Below are positions 8,665-16,438 of a stretch of DNA of 17,201 nucleotides, piece by piece. The number at the start of each line of letters is the position of its first letter. Within the stretch, counting starts at the first letter, position 1. Position numbers and translations under genes: made by a program. Below the pieces are notes generated by a model. It had not been told where the DNA came from. It saw only the letters and a program-made list of their open reading frames with translations, and did no database searches. Source of the DNA: Marinosulfonomonas sp. Its GTDB lineage: Bacteria; Pseudomonadota; Alphaproteobacteria; Rhodobacterales; Rhodobacteraceae. The DNA is taken from positions 1-17,201 of the forward strand of contig JAFLKA010000272.1 of the NCBI GenBank assembly GCA_022712735.1, read 5' to 3'.

Positions 8665-9550
8665 CGGTCAGAACCCGGCACAAATCATCCAATTGCTCTA
8701 GAGTTTTATAGTTGATCGTAATTTTTCCAGCTTCTTTGCCTGGCGTATGATCCACAATGACCTTCATCCCCAGATTTGCCGACAAATCATCCTCTAATGC
8801 ACGAGTATCCGCATCTTTTGGGGAAGGTTTCAACGCAGTTTTTGCCATTTTAACCTTTGGCGCCTTTGCTAATCGTTCTGTTTCACGAACGGACAGGCCT
8901 TTTTTCACGACCATTCGGGCTAACTCGACGGGGTTTTCCGTCGTAATTAACGCCCGTGCATGGCCTGCGGTTAACTTGCCATTACGCAGTAACCCTAAAA
9001 CTTCATCCGGCAACTGCAATAACCGCATCAAATTGGCGATGTGACTCCTGCTTTTACCCAATGCAGAGGCCAGTTTTTCTTGTGTATGCCCAAAGCGATC
9101 CATCAATTGCTGATAACCAGATGCCTCCTCAACCGGATTCAGATCTGCGCGTTGAATATTCTCGATGATCGCAATTTCCAGAACCTCAGTATCTGTATAG
9201 TCGCGAATGATTGCAGGAACCTCATGCAGCTGCGCCATCTGCGCTGCACGCCAACGGCGTTCGCCTGCAACAATCTCATAAGCTATTGATTTTCCTGATA
9301 ACTTCCTAATTATCAGAGGCTGAATAACCCCTTTTTCACGGATTGAAGCAGCCAAATCTTCCAAATCCTGTTTAGGGAAATCTCGCCGTGGCTGGTCTGG
9401 ATTCGGCGCAATTTTTTCAATTGGAATTGATTGGTCGCCTTGGTTTTGATCGGTCTGACCCCGCTGAGGTGCATTGTCTATTGTCACATCGGACATTAGC
9501 GCAGACAAACCGCGCCCTAACCCACGCCGCTCGTGTTTTTTATTGGCCAT
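8639..9550 (-). CDS. parB: Chromosome-partitioning protein ParB (CTP-dependent DNA clamp)
   Basis: ParB loads at parS, binds CTP, closes into a sliding clamp and spreads along origin-proximal DNA, giving ParA a cargo to move. The 303 residues carry the expected parts: the N-terminal RRGLGRGLSALM (8-19), which in the family stimulates ParA; PNPDQPRR (49-56); the CTP-binding GERRWRA (96-102); ENIQRADLNP (130-139); and a helix-turn-helix for parS, TQEKLASALGKSRSHIANL (156-174). The C-terminal segment from about 250 is the dimerisation domain. ATG 9550 lies one base after the parA stop, so translation is coupled. Two perfect parS targets are within this window. The 3' end overlaps the convergent DUF454 gene by 26 bases. 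Confidence 0.98.
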   Translation of the reverse strand: MANKKHERRGLGRGLSALMSDVTIDNAPQRGQTDQNQGDQSIPIEKIAPNPDQPRRDFPKQDLEDLAASIREKGVIQPLIIRKLSGKSIAYEIVAGERRWRAAQMAQLHEVPAIIRDYTDTEVLEIAIIENIQRADLNPVEEASGYQQLMDRFGHTQEKLASALGKSRSHIANLMRLLQLPDEVLGLLRNGKLTAGHARALITTENPVELARMVVKKGLSVRETERLAKAPKVKMAKTALKPSPKDADTRALEDDLSANLGMKVIVDHTPGKEAGKITINYKTLEQLDDLCRVLTVTPLGGTK

Positions 9551-9551
9551 A

Positions 9552-10373
9552 TCAACGTTCCTTTGGGTTACTGTTCATGGAGTTATTAGCCGCCAATTCT
9601 TTTGCCAACTGACGATATGCCCGTGCACCCTTTGACGTTGGATCATACTCGATCACCGGCATAGCGAAAGACGGTGCCTCGCTTACCCGAACATTTCGCG
9701 GGATAATCGTTTTGAAAACCAAATCACCCAGATTATCGCGTGCGTCTGCCTCGACTTGTTGGGATAGTCTATTACGACTGTCATACATTGTTAACACAAC
9801 CCCCTCGATCCTAAGGTTGGCATTTGCAGTTTGACGAACTTCGCGGATTGTCAGCATAAGCTGTGACAGACCTTCTAGTGCGAAAAATTCGCTTTGAAGA
9901 GGAACAAGAATAGAATTTGCCGAAACCATTGCGTTTACAGTCAGCAAGTTTAGCGACGGCGGGCAGTCTATTAGAATAATATCAAGATTATACTGATCAA
10001 TGGCGGGCTGTCGTAGGGCATCATACAATAGAAAGCTGCGTTTTTCGTTTGAAATCAATTCGATATCTGCCGAGCTGAGGCCCGTAGTAGCAGGGACGAT
10101 CAGCAGTCCTTCTACATCAGACTCCTGCACAATGTCCTCTAGCGGCACATCGCCCAGCAACAGATCATAGGTGTTATATTTCCGCTGAGAAACCTCAACG
10201 CCCAATCCGGTTGATGCATTACCTTGTGGATCAAGATCAACAAGAAGCACGTTAAATCCATCTGCCGCTAACGCCGCACCCAGGTTGATCGTTGTTGTTG
10301 TTTTTCCAACACCACCTTTTTGGTTCGCAACTGCGATAATTCGTGGCCCCTTTGGCCGGGTCGGGTCAGACAC
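9552..10373 (-). CDS. parA: Chromosome-partitioning ATPase ParA
   Basis: ParA is a deviant-Walker ATPase that forms a nucleoid-bound gradient and pulls ParB-parS complexes apart; ParB stimulates its ATPase. The N-terminus shows ANQKGGVGKTTTTINLG with the signature lysine Lys19 and P-loop Lys24. A Walker B strand reads IILIDCPPSL, and a further family stretch is SEFFALEGLSQL. I prefer GTG 10373 as the start (273 residues): GGAGG lies eight bases upstream, and the product then begins SDPTRPKGPRIIAVANQKGG. A TTG five codons earlier (10388) lies on top of that ribosome site. With GTG 10373 the gene overlaps rsmG by eight bases. The C-terminal KELAANNSMNSNPKER is polar and may be less conserved. 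Confidence 0.96.
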   Translation of the reverse strand: MSDPTRPKGPRIIAVANQKGGVGKTTTTINLGAALAADGFNVLLVDLDPQGNASTGLGVEVSQRKYNTYDLLLGDVPLEDIVQESDVEGLLIVPATTGLSSADIELISNEKRSFLLYDALRQPAIDQYNLDIILIDCPPSLNLLTVNAMVSANSILVPLQSEFFALEGLSQLMLTIREVRQTANANLRIEGVVLTMYDSRNRLSQQVEADARDNLGDLVFKTIIPRNVRVSEAPSFAMPVIEYDPTSKGARAYRQLAKELAANNSMNSNPKER

Positions 10374-10995
10374 GCGAGATGCCTCCAATTTTTAGAATTA
10401 CGCCGTTCGGGTTCGTTTTACTTGTAAATTCTTCTACATCATAGTTCCAGAGGGCAAAAGCATCGTCTATTTCTTTTTTGTATGTCTCACCTTTTGGAAA
10501 AATTGCAATACCATTGGGCTTAAGGTGATGGTTTGCGTATTCCAGAAGCTTATCAAGCGAGGAAAGTGCGCGGGCTGTCAAAATGTCTGCTTCAAGCGGT
10601 GGCGTTTTCTCAATTCTTTCCGCAATTACCGTAGCATTTAACCCAACCTCGCGAACTACCGTTTGTAGAAATGCAGCCTTGCGCACATCGCTTTCTACTA
10701 GCGTAAAACGGTCATTGGGTCTGTATTCTTTCGCAAACACAGCCAATACCAAGGCCGGGAAGCCCCCTCCACTACCTAAATCAACCCAATGGCAAGTATC
10801 CAGCGGGTGAAATTGGAAAATCTGCGCAGAATCATGGAAATGCCGCTGCCAAAGCGTTCCAATTGTCGTTTTGGAAACAAGGTTGATCGCTGGATTCCAC
10901 TTTTCCAGCAGGGCAGCATATTGATCCAACCTACATAATGTTTCACGTGAAACATTGAACGCAGCTTTGAATTCCTCACGATAATCACCGCCCAT
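10366..10995 (-). CDS. rsmG: 16S rRNA (guanine-527-N7) methyltransferase RsmG
   Basis: RsmG (GidB) methylates N7 of G527 in 16S rRNA using S-adenosylmethionine; in several bacteria its loss gives low-level streptomycin resistance. The 209 residues are the usual length. The Rossmann-type SAM site is DLGSGGGFPALVLA (from Asp72), preceded by KWNPAINLVSK and WQRHFHDSAQI, both family hallmarks. ATG 10995 shares its A with the mnmG stop (TGATG), a coupling arrangement. Codons 14-19 (NVSRET) are written by a perfect parS palindrome, so protein sequence and ParB loading constrain the same bases. The 3' end overlaps parA by eight bases. Confidence 0.97.
   Translation of the reverse strand: MGGDYREEFKAAFNVSRETLCRLDQYAALLEKWNPAINLVSKTTIGTLWQRHFHDSAQIFQFHPLDTCHWVDLGSGGGFPALVLAVFAKEYRPNDRFTLVESDVRKAAFLQTVVREVGLNATVIAERIEKTPPLEADILTARALSSLDKLLEYANHHLKPNGIAIFPKGETYKKEIDDAFALWNYDVEEFTSKTNPNGVILKIGGISRV
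10939..10954. promoter_or_regulatory. parS centromere site within rsmG
   Basis: TGTTTCACGTGAAACA is the perfect 16-bp parS palindrome bound by ParB; the symmetry extends to 20 bp (10937-10956, AATGTTTCACGTGAAACATT). It lies wholly inside rsmG and is read as Asn-Val-Ser-Arg-Glu-Thr. It is about 5.1 kb from the putative origin core and 0.6 kb upstream of parA. Identity with the broadly conserved bacterial consensus is exact. Confidence 0.95.
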
Positions 10996-12863
10996 CAGGC
11001 ACGTTTCTTTCTATATGCTTGTTTTATCTTAGCCAAAACCAACGTTAACGCGGCTGGCGTCATCCCGTCTATGCGCCCGGCTTGACCCAGCGTTGCTGGT
11101 TGGACAGTTTGCAGTTTTGACTGTAATTCGTTTGAAAGGCCAACAATTGCCTTATAATCAAAGCCATCCGGGATTTTATGCGCCTCGTCACGCTTCATTG
11201 CGGCAACATCTTTGCGTTGGCGATCCACATAATTGGCATATAGCGCATCACGCTCGATTTGTTGTTGGGTTTCCGAAGATACACCGATCAATTCAGGGCG
11301 CATCGCAATAAGATCGCCAAAATCAACGCCTTGGAACGAAAGCAAGGAAAATCCATCCCTACGCTTGCCGTCCTGATTTATTTTAATCCCTTGGGCAGCA
11401 ACCTCTTTTGGGGTCAGCGTCATATTCCGCAGGTCCGACAGTGTGCTATTGATGGCTTTCATCTTGTTTTCAAAGGTAATTTTTCGCCCTTCGCCAACAC
11501 AACCGATTTCAATACCAAGCGGTGTGAGCCTCTGATCTGCATTGTCAGCCCGTAAGGATAAACGGAATTCAGCGCGAGAGGTAAACATGCGGTATGGTTC
11601 CGTCACACCCCTCGTAACCAGATCGTCAATCATCACACCGATATAGGATCCAGACCGGCTAAAGTGTATCGGTTCACTGCCCATTGCACGACGAGCGGCG
11701 TTTAGGCCAGCAACAAGCCCCTGTGCGGCCGCCTCCTCATAACCGGTCGTGCCGTTGATTTGGCCCGCAAAATATAGGCCAGACACATTTTTAACTTCCA
11801 GAGTCGCAGTTAGGGCGCGCGGGTCGACGTAATCATACTCAATTGCATAGCCAGGTTGCAGAATTTTGGTGTTTTCTAGGCCAAGGATGGAATGCACATA
11901 ATATTCCTGCACAGATTCAGGCAGTGAAGTAGAAATGCCATTGGGGTAAACCGTGTGATCATCCAACCCCTCAGGCTCCAAAAATATCTGATGCGAGGTT
12001 TTATCGGCAAACCGAACGATTTTATCCTCGATCGAGGGGCAATAGCGCGGGCCTACCCCGTCAATGTGCCCACCATACATAGAAGAGCGCTCTAGGTTCT
12101 CACGAATTATATCGTGCGTGGCCTTGTTTGTATGGGTTATCCCGCAGGAAACCTGCCGCACATACGGGGTTTTCGACAGGAATGAAAACATAACCGGATC
12201 ATCATCGCCGGGTTGGGATTCAAGGATATCCCAGTTGATCGTTCGCCCATCCAGCCGTGGCGGAGTGCCTGTTTTCAGGCGCTTAAGTACCAAATTAAAG
12301 CTATCAAGCCGCTCTGCCAGTTTGATTGAAGGTTGATCACCCATGCGACCACCAGGCTTGGACACGTCGCCAATATGAATTACACCGCGCAAAAACGTTC
12401 CCGTGGTCAGAATAACTGACGGGGCCATAATATCAGTGCCATCTGCGAAAGAAACGCCTGAAATTGCGTTATTTTTCATCAGAAGGTCGGTAACTTCGCC
12501 TTCAACCACCCGCAAATTTTCACAGGTTAAAATTTCGTCCTGCATTGCTTGGCGATAGATTTTTCGATCCGCTTGCGCTCGTGGGCCTTGAACGGCTGGG
12601 CCTTTGCGGCGATTCAGTAAACGAAACTGGATACCAGCCTTGTCCGCCACGCGGCCCATCACCCCGTCCAACGCATCGATTTCACGCACCAGGTGGCCTT
12701 TGCCTAACCCGCCTATCGCAGGGTTACACGACATGACGCCAATACCGGATTTTGACAGGGTAATCAGCGCAGTACGCACACCCATGCGAGCCGCAGCATG
12801 AGCTGCTTCGGCACCTGCGTGGCCACCACCAACGACGATTACGTCAAAATCCTGATGTTTCAC
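10995..12863 (-). CDS. mnmG: tRNA uridine-34 modification enzyme MnmG, FAD-dependent
   Basis: MnmG (GidA) works with MnmE to install the aminomethyl or carboxymethylaminomethyl group on U34 of tRNAs reading split codon boxes. The N-terminal FAD loop is [17 protein letters not shown], followed by [23 protein letters not shown] and [22 protein letters not shown], all highly typical. [19 protein letters not shown] and [15 protein letters not shown] carry the conserved cysteine region, and [17 protein letters not shown] is the late FAD motif. I prefer GTG 12863 (622 residues, beginning MKHQDFD), because TAAGGA lies nine bases upstream. TTG 12872 (beginning MFHVKHQ) is only one base from that site. 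A perfect parS lies between the ribosome site and the first codons. The gene starts within 12 bases of the mnmE stop and its own stop touches the rsmG ATG. Confidence 0.97.
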   Translation of the reverse strand: MKHQDFDVIVVGGGHAGAEAAHAAARMGVRTALITLSKSGIGVMSCNPAIGGLGKGHLVREIDALDGVMGRVADKAGIQFRLLNRRKGPAVQGPRAQADRKIYRQAMQDEILTCENLRVVEGEVTDLLMKNNAISGVSFADGTDIMAPSVILTTGTFLRGVIHIGDVSKPGGRMGDQPSIKLAERLDSFNLVLKRLKTGTPPRLDGRTINWDILESQPGDDDPVMFSFLSKTPYVRQVSCGITHTNKATHDIIRENLERSSMYGGHIDGVGPRYCPSIEDKIVRFADKTSHQIFLEPEGLDDHTVYPNGISTSLPESVQEYYVHSILGLENTKILQPGYAIEYDYVDPRALTATLEVKNVSGLYFAGQINGTTGYEEAAAQGLVAGLNAARRAMGSEPIHFSRSGSYIGVMIDDLVTRGVTEPYRMFTSRAEFRLSLRADNADQRLTPLGIEIGCVGEGRKITFENKMKAINSTLSDLRNMTLTPKEVAAQGIKINQDGKRRDGFSLLSFQGVDFGDLIAMRPELIGVSSETQQQIERDALYANYVDRQRKDVAAMKRDEAHKIPDGFDYKAIVGLSNELQSKLQTVQPATLGQAGRIDGMTPAALTLVLAKIKQAYRKKRA

Positions 12864-12871
12864 GTGAAACA
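12856..12871. promoter_or_regulatory. parS centromere site at the mnmG start
   Basis: This is a second perfect TGTTTCACGTGAAACA palindrome, about 1.9 kb from the first and 3.2 kb from the putative origin. On the mnmG strand it spans the bases between TAAGGA and GTG 12863 and the first codons. If the TTG start at 12872 is used it is read as Phe-His-Val-Lys-His. The reading phase differs from that in rsmG. Confidence 0.95.
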
Positions 12872-12875
12872 ATCC

Positions 12876-14165
12876 TTATTTTCCAAGGCAAAAACTGGCG
12901 AATATTTCATCCAGTATCTGCTCTACATCGACACGACCAACCAAACTATCAAGGGCACGGATTGCTGTGTGCAGTTCTTCAGCCGCCAGTTCAGAACGCT
13001 CTATACCATAGCTTAGCTCGGATTTCGCGGTTTCCATAGCAGTTAGCGCCCGCAAAATAGCTGTTCTATGTCGCTCGCGGATCGCGGTGCCTGCCCCCAT
13101 CGCCCTGTTTTCCAATACCGCCGCTATGCGCGTGGTTAGTTTTTCAAGACCTTTTCCCGTTAATCCAGAAACTGAAAAATCGTCCCCATCATAGGTATCA
13201 GCCTTGCTGCGCACAACTATATCGTCTTTTTCAGGCTGCAGAAGTAGGTCAAGCGGCTCTTGGTCATACAGGAAAACCCGTAGATCAGCCTGCTTTGCCC
13301 GTATCAGCGCCCGCTCAATACCAATTACCTCAACCGCATCGTCGGTTTCACGCAGACCTGCTGTATCCAATATGGTCACGGGTAGGCCATTCAGATCCAT
13401 CCGCACCTCGATCACATCGCGGGTGGTTCCAGCAATTTCCGAGGTGATCGCAGCGTCACGACCTGCCAACCGGTTCAGCAACGACGACTTACCCACGTTT
13501 GGGGGGCCGACGATCGCCACCTCGAAACCGTCGCGAATCCGCTCGGATATACGCACACCGTCGGCCTCTTTGGTAAGTGCGGCCATGACATTATCTAGCA
13601 ACGTGGCAACCTCCGGCGTGACATCGACCGGAACGTCTTCGTCAGCAAAATCTATGGTCGCTTCCAGCAATGCAGCAGCACGGATCAGATTAGTGCGCCA
13701 ACTTTCGGCCTTATCACCCAGCGCGCCTGAAAATACGCGCAATGCCTGTTTGCGCTGCGCTTCTGTTTCCGCCTCGAGCAAATCACTTAGGCCTTCGATC
13801 TGGGCCAGATCAAGACAGCCGTTTTCAAGCGCACGTCGGGTAAATTCACCGGGGTCGGCAAGGCGCAGGCCATCAATATCACCAAGGGTATTCAGCACTG
13901 CTTTTACAGTTGCAGGGCCACCATGCAGGTGAAGTTCCGCGACATCCTCGCCGGTAAAGCTGTGGCCCTGCCCAAAGGTCAAAACCAGTGCTTGGTCCAG
14001 CAACACACCATCAATATCCCGCAACCTACGCAGCCCCGTAGTGCGGTGCTCAGGTAGCGATCCAGCAAGCATTTTAGCCGCTGACAAAGCCTGCGGCCCC
14101 GACAAGCGGATGACAGCCACGCCTGATTTTCCAAGCGCTGTCGCTAAGGCGAATATCGTGCTCAT
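12876..14165 (-). CDS. mnmE: tRNA uridine-34 modification GTPase MnmE
   Basis: MnmE (TrmE) is the GTPase partner of MnmG in U34 modification and uses a folate-derived one-carbon unit. The 429 residues are normal for the order. The N-terminal folate-binding domain shows [21 protein letters not shown] and later HLHGGPA and [21 protein letters not shown]. The G domain shows G1 GPPNVGKSS (220-228), G2 GTTRDVIE, G3 DTAGLRET and a G4 reading SKAD in place of the usual NKxD. The C-terminus ends FCLGK with the conserved catalytic-region Cys426. ATG 14165 has only a weak purine-rich site. The gene lies 33 bases after rho, with a 16-bp palindrome between them, and directly before mnmG, so MnmE and MnmG are made together. 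Confidence 0.97.
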   Translation of the reverse strand: MSTIFALATALGKSGVAVIRLSGPQALSAAKMLAGSLPEHRTTGLRRLRDIDGVLLDQALVLTFGQGHSFTGEDVAELHLHGGPATVKAVLNTLGDIDGLRLADPGEFTRRALENGCLDLAQIEGLSDLLEAETEAQRKQALRVFSGALGDKAESWRTNLIRAAALLEATIDFADEDVPVDVTPEVATLLDNVMAALTKEADGVRISERIRDGFEVAIVGPPNVGKSSLLNRLAGRDAAITSEIAGTTRDVIEVRMDLNGLPVTILDTAGLRETDDAVEVIGIERALIRAKQADLRVFLYDQEPLDLLLQPEKDDIVVRSKADTYDGDDFSVSGLTGKGLEKLTTRIAAVLENRAMGAGTAIRERHRTAILRALTAMETAKSELSYGIERSELAAEELHTAIRALDSLVGRVDVEQILDEIFASFCLGK

Positions 14166-14179
14166 TTTTCATCTAACCA

Positions 14180-14195
14180 ATTGTTTATAAACAAT
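14180..14195. repeat. 16-bp perfect AT-rich palindrome between rho and mnmE
   Basis: ATTGTTTATAAACAAT reads identically on both strands and occupies half of the 33-base rho-mnmE gap. It begins four bases past the rho stop and ends 14 bases before the mnmE ATG. It has no G+C-rich stem and no following T-run, so it is not a classical terminator. It could be a dyad operator, a weak hairpin at the 3' end of rho mRNA, or chance. Confidence 0.6.
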
Positions 14196-14198
14196 AAG

Positions 14199-15470
14199 TT
14201 ACGTGTTCATTGAATCGAAGAATTCAGCATTTGATTTGGTTTGCTTCAATTTCGACATCAGGAACTCGATGGCATCTGTGGTGCCCATCGGGTTCAGGAT
14301 ACGGCGCAAAACATAGGTTTTCTGCAGGTCGATTTTGTTGACCAGTAGCTCCTCTTTCCGAGTGCCGGATTTCAGGATGTCCATCGCCGGGTAGACGCGT
14401 TTATCAGCGACTTTGCGATCCAGAACAATTTCCGAGTTACCCGTGCCTTTGAATTCTTCAAAGATCACTTCGTCCATACGGCTACCGGTATCAATCAGTG
14501 CGGTCGATATGATGGTGAGCGAGCCGCCTTCCTCGATGTTGCGTGCAGCGCCGAAAAAACGTTTAGGGCGCTGTAGGGCGTTTGCATCCACACCGCCGGT
14601 CAGGACCTTGCCTGATGAAGGCACAACCGTGTTAAAAGCGCGGCCCAAACGGGTAATGGAATCCAGCAGGATCACCACATCGCGTTTATGTTCGACCAGA
14701 CGTTTGGCTTTTTCGATCACCATTTCAGCAACGGCAACGTGACGAGTGGCAGGTTCGTCAAAAGTTGACGACACCACCTCGCCTTTAACGCTGCGCTGCA
14801 TGTCGGTCACTTCTTCTGGCCGCTCGTCAATAAGAAGAACGATCAAATAGCATTCAGGATGGTTGGCAGCGATGGACGTGGCGATGTTTTGCAGCAACAC
14901 CGTTTTACCAGTGCGGGGCGGCGCAACAATAAGACACCGCTGGCCTTTGCCGATCGGCGCAACCAGATCAATGATCCGTGCTGATTTATCCTTGACCGTC
15001 GGATCATCCAGCTCCAGCGTGAACCGCTCGTCCGGATATAGTGGCGTCAGATTATCAAAGTTGATCTTGTGTTTGTTCTTTTCCGGATCCTGAAAATTGA
15101 TCTGGGTGATCTTTGTCATTGCGAAATAACGCTCATTATCATCAGGCGCGCGGATCACACCCTCAATTGTGTCACCAGTTCGCAAGGAAAGTTGGCGGAT
15201 CATATCAGGGGAAACATAAATATCATCCGGGCCGGATAGATAGTTAGCCTCGGTTGAGCGCAAGAAACCAAACCCATCCTGCAATACCTCTAGCACACCG
15301 TCACCGGAAATTTCCCAACCATCCTCGGCCCGTTCCTTAAGAACGGAAAACATGATTTCGCCTTTACGCATGGTTGATGCATTTTCGATTTCCAGCTCTT
15401 CGGCGTAAACCAACAGGTCTTTGGGTGTCTTTGCTTTCAGGTCAGCAAGAGCAAGCGTTTCTTGGGTCAT
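14199..15470 (-). CDS. rho: Transcription termination factor Rho
   Basis: Rho is a hexameric RNA-dependent ATPase that binds nascent RNA and terminates transcription. From ATG 15470 the protein has 423 residues, the usual length. The N-terminal domain has TLADLKxK-type wording and an RNP1-like DGFGFLRS in the primary RNA-binding fold. Walker A is APPRTGKT (183-190), Walker B lies in [17 protein letters not shown], and the secondary-site Q and R loops lie in [30 protein letters not shown] and [13 protein letters not shown] longer in-frame start at 15491 would add seven residues, but AGGA nine bases before ATG 15470 supports the shorter form. Upstream is a 121-base leader with a hairpin and T-run that may belong to hemJ termination or to control of rho. 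Confidence 0.98.
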   Translation of the reverse strand: MTQETLALADLKAKTPKDLLVYAEELEIENASTMRKGEIMFSVLKERAEDGWEISGDGVLEVLQDGFGFLRSTEANYLSGPDDIYVSPDMIRQLSLRTGDTIEGVIRAPDDNERYFAMTKITQINFQDPEKNKHKINFDNLTPLYPDERFTLELDDPTVKDKSARIIDLVAPIGKGQRCLIVAPPRTGKTVLLQNIATSIAANHPECYLIVLLIDERPEEVTDMQRSVKGEVVSSTFDEPATRHVAVAEMVIEKAKRLVEHKRDVVILLDSITRLGRAFNTVVPSSGKVLTGGVDANALQRPKRFFGAARNIEEGGSLTIISTALIDTGSRMDEVIFEEFKGTGNSEIVLDRKVADKRVYPAMDILKSGTRKEELLVNKIDLQKTYVLRRILNPMGTTDAIEFLMSKLKQTKSNAEFFDSMNT

Positions 15471-15523
15471 GGGAATAGGTCCTAGGCACACCTAATCTGG
15501 CGTGCAATCATTTTTGCGATGTG

Positions 15524-15550
15524 AAAAACCACCCACCGGACGGCGGGGTT
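15524..15550 (-). terminator. Possible hairpin terminator or attenuator between hemJ and rho
   Basis: Read on the minus strand, an imperfect G+C-rich stem (outer arms AACC/GGTT, inner pairs broken by a bulge and a small internal loop, tetraloop GTCC) is followed at once by a run of five T, two of which also pair in the stem. It lies about 40 bases beyond the hemJ stop and about 55 bases before the rho ATG. This fits a weak intrinsic terminator for hemJ or a leader hairpin for rho. No folding energy was computed. Confidence 0.4.
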
Positions 15551-15591
15551 ACGGGCTAAATAGGGGTGCAAGTGCTGGGAGTCAACAATTC

Positions 15592-16053
15592 CTAGAATTT
15601 TAGCACAACAGAAAACACGATAACGAACATTAGGATCGTCGGAACCTCGTTCATCATTCGGAATTGTTTACCGGACCTAGTATTCTGCCCCGCTGCCAAT
15701 TCCAGTCGACGCGCAGCAAGCCAAAAGTGAAACCACGTCATAATAATAACTGAAACAGCTTTGGTCCACGGCCAGATAAAGGACCAGTCAACAACCCCCG
15801 GAATAGCCACGAGCAGCAAACCGAATATCCAGGTTGAATACATCGAGGGGCGCATGATCATGTAAAGAAGTTTACGTTCCATGGTTTGAAACAAAAGATC
15901 GGTCTCTGATCCCAATTGAACCGATTCAGTATGGTAGACAAACAAACGCGGTAGATAGAAAATACCGGCCATCCATGTAATCACTGAAATGATATGAAGC
16001 GTTTTGATCCAGAGATAATAGTCGGACAATAGATCGGTTATCATATCCCACAT
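15592..16053 (-). CDS. hemJ: Protoporphyrinogen IX oxidase HemJ (membrane protein)
   Basis: HemJ oxidises protoporphyrinogen IX to protoporphyrin IX, the penultimate haem step, in bacteria lacking HemG and HemY. The 153-residue protein has about four membrane passes. The first carries WIKTLHIISVITWMAGIFYLPRLFVYH, with His20 as the likely haem-associated histidine and the family stretch GIFYLPRLFVYH. Residues 60-75 give MERKLLYMIMRPSM, also typical, followed by WPWTKAVSVIIMTWFHFWLA and the late RMMNEVPTILMFVIVFSVVL. GAGG lies seven bases before ATG 16053. The gene begins at the left edge of the putative origin and is transcribed away from it. Family identity is strong. Enzyme activity is inferred from the family, formerly UPF0093. 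Confidence 0.93.
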   Translation of the reverse strand: MWDMITDLLSDYYLWIKTLHIISVITWMAGIFYLPRLFVYHTESVQLGSETDLLFQTMERKLLYMIMRPSMYSTWIFGLLLVAIPGVVDWSFIWPWTKAVSVIIMTWFHFWLAARRLELAAGQNTRSGKQFRMMNEVPTILMFVIVFSVVLKF

Positions 16054-16075
16054 AGTTTTTCCTCACACTTCTCTG

Positions 16076-16136
16076 TGCCTTACTAATAATAATTATATAG
16101 AAAAGAAAAGATGATGATTTTGTAGTGTTGTCAATT
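16076..16136. other. AT-rich candidate DNA-unwinding element
   Basis: This stretch is dominated by A and T (TAATAATAATTATATAG, then AAAAGAAAAGATGATGATTTT) and directly precedes the first pair of DnaA-like boxes. TAATAATAA at 16084-16092 resembles the repeated trinucleotides that DnaA grips on single-stranded DNA in some origins. This is inference from composition and position only. Confidence 0.5.
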
Positions 16137-16260
16137 TCTGTGGATTATTTCTTTATCCACCGCATTATCCTAACTCGGAAATTATGTAGATAACTTAGTG
16201 GAAAAGTTACCTAAACAATTCAAAATCCAAGAAACAGAATAATTCTAAGGTCCTTAGTTT

Positions 16261-16269
16261 TGTGGATAA
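16261..16269 (-). promoter_or_regulatory. Perfect DnaA box
   Basis: TGTGGATAA on the plus strand is the exact complement of the TTATCCACA consensus. It is the only perfect nonamer in the gene-free stretch and lies near its centre, so it is the best candidate for a high-affinity anchor site. Confidence 0.85.
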
Positions 16270-16438
16270 GCTCGGTGCATAAACGTTACCCACAGCGCAA
16301 CGTTATCCTTTTCCACCGTGGACAACTATGGTGAACTACTTAACAACTGGGCCAGTTATCAACATCAATGTAGTAATGCGTTGTTATCCGAGGATTCACC
16401 CACCAATAATCCTTTGAGTCTTCCACAGGGATATGAAC

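Larger units (their letters stand above)
16054..16438. other. oriC: Putative chromosomal replication origin (oriC), gene-free
   Basis: The 385 bases between hemJ and maf hold no convincing gene. They combine an AT-rich left part with many DnaA-box-like nonamers related to TTATCCACA. The clearest are 16139-16147 (minus, TAATCCACA), 16153-16161 (plus, TTATCCACC), 16185-16193 (minus, TTATCTACA), 16197-16205 (minus, TTTTCCACT), 16261-16269 (minus, perfect), 16286-16294 (plus, TTACCCACA), 16309-16317 (plus, TTTTCCACC), 16317-16325 (minus, TTGTCCACG) and 16356-16364 (plus, TTATCAACA). Genes on both sides are transcribed away from it, and two parS sites lie within 6 kb. Alphaproteobacterial origins are known to sit in this neighbourhood of haem and maf-aroE genes. 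The exact limits are not determined. Confidence 0.85.

Noticed and set aside
13204..13932. A 242-codon open frame antisense to mnmE
   Set aside because: Its serine- and arginine-rich wording is the usual shadow of a real gene; mnmE on the other strand has all its motifs.
16054..16438. CtrA-type sites (TTAA-N7-TTAA) in the origin, as in Caulobacter
   Set aside because: I found only isolated TTAA words without the paired spacing.
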